NCBI GenBank assembly: GCA_933822405.4
Contig: CAKOGP040002049.1
Span: 1-10,577, forward strand
DNA length: 10,577 nt
Direction of reading: 5' to 3'
From: Cylindrotheca closterium
Lineage: Eukaryota; Bacillariophyta; Bacillariophyceae; Bacillariales; Bacillariaceae
Numbering within the stretch: position 1 is the first letter of the stretch; the number at the start of each line of letters is the position of its first letter. The position numbers and the translations under genes were made by a program. Positions 6,136 through 10,577 of this stretch are shown piece by piece. A model generated the notes under the pieces. That model was not told the DNA's origin. It saw only the letters and a list, made by a program, of their open reading frames with translations, and made no database searches.

Positions 6136-8409
6136 AGGCTGGTTGCTAGGGTTGTGGATGGTGCGAAGAAGGGCCCCAAGGAATTGGGCGATGGGTGTAG
6201 CAGTGGTGGTGGACTGGAACCATTCTTGGAGTTCTTGGAGGAGGAGCTGCCACTGGGTCTTGGCCCGGCTGGAAGGGCAGCGGGGGACATGTAGGTGGTC
6301 CTCCTCCAGTCCGCACAAGGGGCATCGGTTCTTGGAGTCGAGGCCCCGCCGTTTACGGAACTTGCCGACACCGCACATGCCAACTTTGTTTTTTGTAATG
6401 AAGCGCTGTTCGGCGGGCTTCAGAGACTTCATCGCGCGGTGGACTATCGGCCAGTCCACCAATCGGAAGTGTTCGGGAGCGAGGCGGCCTTTGGCTGCCC
6501 AATATTCCATCAATTCCGGCAGGACAACGGCCTCGTCGACCGATGCCAAGGCCAGGCAGGAGACTTTCTCATTGTCAATGTAGATTGCACAGGGTTCGCA
6601 GAAGAACTTGGGGTTTCTGGCAATCGTGTCGTTGGTGGCGATCAGCTCGTCGGCGTAGCCTTGGGCAATGTCATCCACCTCGGAGTTCCGTCGTTGCCAC
6701 CAGGACATCTGATGCCATGTCTTGGTTTGGTCAGCGTGGCCACCCACGTGTTGTTCGGCCCAGGAGATGTTGGAAACTCGGAGAGCCTCGCGGATGGAGG
6801 ACAAGAGATCAAAGTGTGGGGCGGTAGGAGACAATGGCCAAGTAGAGAAGGCCTGGCGAAGCGCAGCAATCCCATCACACGCCACACGGACTCGTGGCTT
6901 GGCAAGGGACTGTAGGCGTAGGCGGAGCCAAGAAGCCACCAAGATACCAGCTAACAGACCAATAAGTTCGCTCCGGTAGGCACTCTGATCCTCTCGTTTG
7001 CCAGGTGCACGGCACTTGATCCAGACGACGTGCCCTCCGCGTCTAGTTCGTAGCTGGACTGCGGCGGTGCCCACTTGTTGCTTGAAGGAGCCATCGCTGC
7101 TCACCCATAGCTTTCCCTTCTCCAGTGCCTCCAGTAGGACTTGTTCATCACCCTCAATGTAGATGTATTCCGGGACCCAGCCCCACTCGTCGGCCATGTC
7201 AGCTGCCAATTCCCGCCAGATGTGAAGGATCGAGGATGGAAGCGTCTCCGGATCTGGTGGATCGACCGGGGCTGTGCCTGTGACAGTGACATAGGCTGTC
7301 CGTGGGTGGAGGTCGACGGATGCCCTTTGGACATCCCCAGGAAGGGGCCCCGTCCAGTTATGATGAAGATCCCGTCGGAAGGTCCGATGAGAACGGGAGT
7401 TGATGGGTCGGTAGATAGACAGGTTGGAGGCCGTTCGATGGAAGAGGATCGAAGACGTGCGAGAGAGGAGCCAGGTCCAGCGGTCCAGAGAATCAGACCA
7501 CGGTCCAAGGGGCTGCAACAAGCGGCGACGGCGGCTGTAGGGGCGGATAACGGCTTGGGAGAGGACGCGTCGCCATAGGTCCCAATGAGAGGGGCCAGGG
7601 CGTCGGGCACGAGGCCAATTGTAGCTGGTCACAAAGTGTCCAGAGGGTTGGCCAGCAAGAGAAGCTGCCGTCAGGGAACGACCGTCGGCGGTGGTGAGTT
7701 CCGAGAGGGTGGTGACTTGGAGGTATTGGCGGCACCAGTTGAGCCACAACAATTCCCCTTGATCGACCAAGGCATCGACGAAGATGTCCATCAAGAGACG
7801 ATCGTCGGCACAGTGGAGGGACAAGGGGGGGGAGGAGATCTCAACTCTGATGCCCAGTGAGTCGAGGTCGATCCAAACCCGTTTTAGCCATGTTTCGGAG
7901 GCGAGGATCCCGGTGTTGGTGGGTTCTTGTTGAAGAAGGGGAAAGGAAGTGCCCGTTTTGAGTTGGTGGGACTGGAAGTTGGCCTCCAGGTACTGGCCGG
8001 TCTTGGTACGGTTGGCCGAATGGCGCATCAGAACACTGAGATGGTGGAAGACTTGAAGGGCAAAGGGATGTGAGATACCCAATCCCTGGTATTTCAGAGG
8101 GGCAAAGACCACGACGCGGGGAAAGGAACGGCAAATCCCAGCTTTGTGCAAACTCGCTTGGAGGATCGGGGACATGATGGACACCCAGTCGGAGCGGCCC
8201 AGTGTGGAAAGGGGCATCACATACTCCAAAGTTTTCAAGGCGGTGGCCCTGATCAAGGGAAGAACATCATAGCGAAGTAGATGTTGGGGACGGAACTTGG
8301 CTGCCCAGTTCTTGGCCTTCTCCCACAGAGCAAGATGTTGTGCTGTTCCGGTCTCAAGTGGGGCCATCATGACTCCCAAGGTCCTTTCAGCTTCATCTGG
8401 CTGGAGGCG
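6136..8409 (-). pseudogene. LINE copy C: RT thumb, linker, RNase H, zinc finger
   Basis: This open stretch starts with RLQPDEAERTLGVMMAPLE, the thumb region, and continues with RYDVLPLIR, GLGISHPFALQVFHH and LLWLNWCRQYLQ. A linker with LLQPLGPWSD and SSILHIW leads to RNase H: SDGS (7087-7098), the Glu of SEL, ACDG, HVGGH (6736-6750) and EVDD (6670-6681). All four acidic residues are present, so this is the only complete RNase H in the window that lacks an internal stop. A CCHC zinc finger follows, CPLC...HVPRC (6278-6325), typical of LINE C-termini and probably binding RNA. The ATG at 8379 is internal to the thumb and not a start. The same phase stays open to 5683, but after about 6135 it no longer matches the family; the real continuation is in another frame. 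Confidence 0.9.
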
Positions 8410-8826
8410 TCATAGTGTCGCCCAAAGCCCAGTAGGGTCTTGGAGGGTCAGGTCGCCAGGCATTTCAGCCTTCCTCCAAAACACCCACATGCCAGAGGAC
8501 GGCCGCCATTTGAAATCGATCAGCCAAGAGAAGGACTTTGCTGGGTTGATAGCTCCACCGGTGGCACTGATGCCACCCGACCAAAGGTCCAAAGCCGATT
8601 GTACTGACAGGAGGAGGTCTTTGCCAGTCGTCTCCACGTTGTCGTTGGACTCCATGACATTGGTGTCATCCACAAAGCAGAAGCACGAAGCGAAGAACTC
8701 CTGGTTGGTGAGGGCAGTGCGGCTCTTGTACCCAAATCCCTCGGCCTCCATGGCGTCAATGAGGATTGCACTGATCGCCACCCAGATGCATGGGCCTGCG
8801 CCATTGGGCACACTGGCGATGTTCCC
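8410..8826 (-). pseudogene. LINE copy C: RT palm segment with FVDD box
   Basis: This segment continues the RT in the same phase after the TAA. It reads NGAGPCIWVAIS, then the catalytic FVDDTN (FVDD at 8665-8676) and ATGGAINPAKSFSWLIDFKW. Catalytic Asp residues are kept. It ends at TGA 8410-8412, where copy B has CGT or CGC (Arg) in LRRLEPD, after which LINE C continues as RLQPDE in phase. No start codon is supported; this is simply the piece between two nonsense mutations. Confidence 0.87.
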
Positions 8827-10577
8827 TTAGGTCCGATCCGAGTCGCCAAAGCCAGTCCGGACCCTGTGTTTTGCCGTTGCCAAGATGTCAAACATTAGAT
8901 TGGTGACAGGGACCGGCAGGCCAAATCTCCGCAGGGCCGTCTTCGCCACCCAGTCAACGATGCGATCAAAGCAAGACTTTGCGTCATTTGTGATCCAGCC
9001 GGAAGACCGTCGTTCCAGGATCAACAAGTCCCAGATCAATCGTTTGGAAAGGGCAAGATCAATGGACTGATGCTGCTTCCGTGAGCCACACTGGCCTTTA
9101 GGGATGATGTCATCCTCCTCAGCATTCTTCATTGCAGCCCGACCCGCCTTCTTGTAGTTGGCTTGAGCCTCCGAGTTGAACAGCTGGATGGTCCGCATCC
9201 CTTGTGGGCGGAAATCACCGGGCTTCTTCTCAATCGCAAAGTTCATTAGGTTCTTCCAGAGTTCCGGAACATGGCCAGACCAGAGTGGAATGTCCCAAAA
9301 CGCCGTATCACAAGAAGCCAATAGTTCCGAGAGGGCGCCTGCCTTGAAGTGGTCATTATGGAGGCCGTGGGGCTCCAAACCCTTGTTCTCAGGAGTGCAA
9401 CTCCAAAAGTCCACGTGCTCTTTAACCGTCAAGGGGAAAGGACGTGGCCGGTAACTGTCGTGCAGTCGACAGTGGCAAAGGAAGGCTTGGGTAGGGTAAG
9501 CCAGGCCACCAGGGATGGGGAGTTTGCCTTCCAGAAGGAGTTGTTGGTTGTTGTCCGCGTCAGGGCCCGTGAACATAGTGTAGAGTGGCTCGGACATGGG
9601 AGGAGTGGAGTGCGGGGTCTGGGTTTGTTGATACCGGGCCCTATTTTCTTGCATCCATCCATCTTCAACCGACGTCGGGTCAGTAATGGTCTGTAACCGA
9701 CAATTGCCAGAGCTGTCCTCCATTTCGACTTGAATAGCCCTTAGACCGCCAGATAAACCGGAGGAACGAGCCTTGCGTCTCCGACGGGTCTCCTCGCGTT
9801 GCTTCATGGACCGCAAGTGGTGATATCGTTCTTGTTGGCTTGCCGTCTTATGACGGACTTTAGCAATGCTCTGGGTGCGAGTAGTGACTTGGGCCTTCCG
9901 CCATTTAGAAGTGAGGCCCCTTTTGGCTTCTCTATACCGACCAAGGTCTTGGGTGAGGTGAGCCTCAAGGTCGGCTGTAGTCAACTTCCAGGCCAAGGGT
10001 TCGTTCGTCTTGAGCAGCAGGCGGCGAACCTTCCTGGAGCTCACACGGCACTGACGTCGGCCCTTGAGGAGAAGGCGCCACAAGGTGATCCGATCCCGAA
10101 TGGATTGGCCTTGGGGGGACCATTCCGCCCCACCCATCGACAACTTCCTGCAGTTCTGCTCCCCCAATCGTCGAACTGTGTAAGCATCAGCATGTATCCA
10201 ATCGAATCTGACCCCCTGGGAGTTGGTGATGCCGCCCTGCTGTCGGGCAACATCGAATCCTAGGGTAGAGAGACAACCCGGAATATTGTACCGCAAGTAA
10301 CCCTGCTCCGCCAATTGGACGTATCGTTGAACCACCCGTTTGTTATGCATCACCAGCCGGCGTGGGACATGGGTGGATTTTGTAGGTTTGTGTCCGCCGA
10401 GGAGACTGTTCAAGTCAAAGTCGATCCACAGGCCACGGTGATCGGAGGCGACGTGTTCGTCAAAAGGGTAGTACCCGGCGGCCAGGATGGGCACGTCAGG
10501 CGTCGCAAAGATACCGTCAATCGGATACCCACGGAGGTTTCGCTGGTAAGTGGCCTGATGGGACCCTGGATGTTTGG
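8827..10577 (-). pseudogene. LINE copy C: endonuclease tail and first half of RT
   Basis: The frame is open to the window edge; a GTG at 10494 is not a start, because YPIDGIFATPDVP precedes it in frame. PIDGIF and SDH (10438-10446, the late catalytic motif) mark the C-terminal part of an APE-type endonuclease, which nicks the target DNA for target-primed reverse transcription. A Lys/Arg-rich stretch follows (RRQCR, RKVRRLL, REETRRRRKARS), probably binding nucleic acid. RT begins near 9425 with HVDFWSC, then GLEPHGLHNDHFKAG, NLMNFAIEKKPGDFR, LFNSEAQANYKKAGR and motif A NDAKSCFDRIV (about 8953-8988). The stop TAA at 8827-8829 falls where A and B carry motif B: PFQGCG is missing here, and the following GN IASVP has no match in A or B. 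The TAA itself may be a Gln codon (CAA) of QGN changed by one base. Confidence 0.87.

Larger units (their letters stand above)
5639..10577 (-). mobile_element. LINE copy C, longest non-LTR element, broken
   Basis: This is one non-LTR retrotransposon reading frame running off the right edge of the window. Order of domains from the N-terminal side: end of an APE-type endonuclease (10577 to about 10400), a basic region, RT (about 9430-8200), a long linker, RNase H (about 7105-6650), a CCHC zinc finger (6278-6325) and a C-terminal domain. Everything from 10575 to about 6135 is in the same reading phase; only stops at TAA 8827-8829 and TGA 8410-8412 break it. Near 6110-6160 the homology moves to another frame and runs to a TGA at 5639-5641, with a further stop at 5774-5776. 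The 5' end is outside the window. Confidence 0.88.

Noticed and set aside
6295..6915. A 206-codon plus-strand open frame
   Set aside because: It is a shadow of the LINE C RNase H and zinc finger on the opposite strand.
2730..8412. TGA reassigned to Arg in this organism
   Set aside because: TAA and TAG stops also interrupt the elements, frameshifts accompany them, and C to T decay explains the pattern without a new code.
9799..10263. A 154-codon plus-strand open frame
   Set aside because: It is a shadow of the LINE C region between endonuclease and RT.
1..10577. CRISPR array, tRNA or rRNA genes, bacterial operons
   Set aside because: No regularly spaced repeats, no cloverleaf or rRNA motifs, and all recognised proteins are eukaryotic retroelement products.

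Overview
The window is a eukaryotic transposon graveyard. I find no host gene, tRNA, rRNA or CRISPR array in it. Every coding stretch I recognise belongs to one of two retroelement classes, and all are broken. The class I or APE-type non-LTR elements (LINEs) carry endonuclease, reverse transcriptase (RT), RNase H and a CCHC zinc finger. The others are Ty1/copia LTR retrotransposon pieces. The RT active-site form FVDDT(D/N), the RNase H style of the LINEs and the copia RNase H motifs (SSTEAE, YQDN, TDDM...DFMTKPL) resemble families I know from diatom genomes. A diatom or related stramenopile nuclear genome is my best guess, inferred from element style only.

Layout. 1-125 is the edge of a copia LTR (minus). 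126-1437 is LINE copy A (minus), made of RNase H, linker and an RT piece with about 1.2 kb lost between them. 1438-3924 is LINE copy B (plus), head-to-head with A; it runs from RT to RNase H and has two frameshifts and four stops. About 3920-4433 is a 3'-truncated copia RT (minus) with a mutated active site. 4434-4611 is AT-rich, non-coding and rich in short inverted repeats. 4612-4873 is a complete copia LTR (262 bp, TGTTGG...CCAACA). 4874-5424 is the end of the copia pol gene (RNase H) and its 3' untranslated region, which run into that LTR. 5425-5638 is unassigned sequence with palindromes plus the 3' UTR of LINE C. 5639-10577 is LINE copy C (minus), the longest element: one broken reading frame from the end of the endonuclease to a C-terminal domain, with three stops and one frameshift.

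The three LINE copies are clearly related but too different to be recent duplicates, so at least three lineages are stacked here. Many nonsense changes are conserved Arg codons turned into TGA, and the two LTR copies differ partly by CpG to TpG/CpA changes. Both fit decay of methylated, silenced DNA. The two LTRs match without gaps at 115 of 125 positions. I found no evidence for a new functional system. The most unusual points are the head-to-head LINE junction, the C-terminal LINE domain hidden by a frameshift, the order of the copia fragments, and clusters of perfect inverted repeats at element boundaries.
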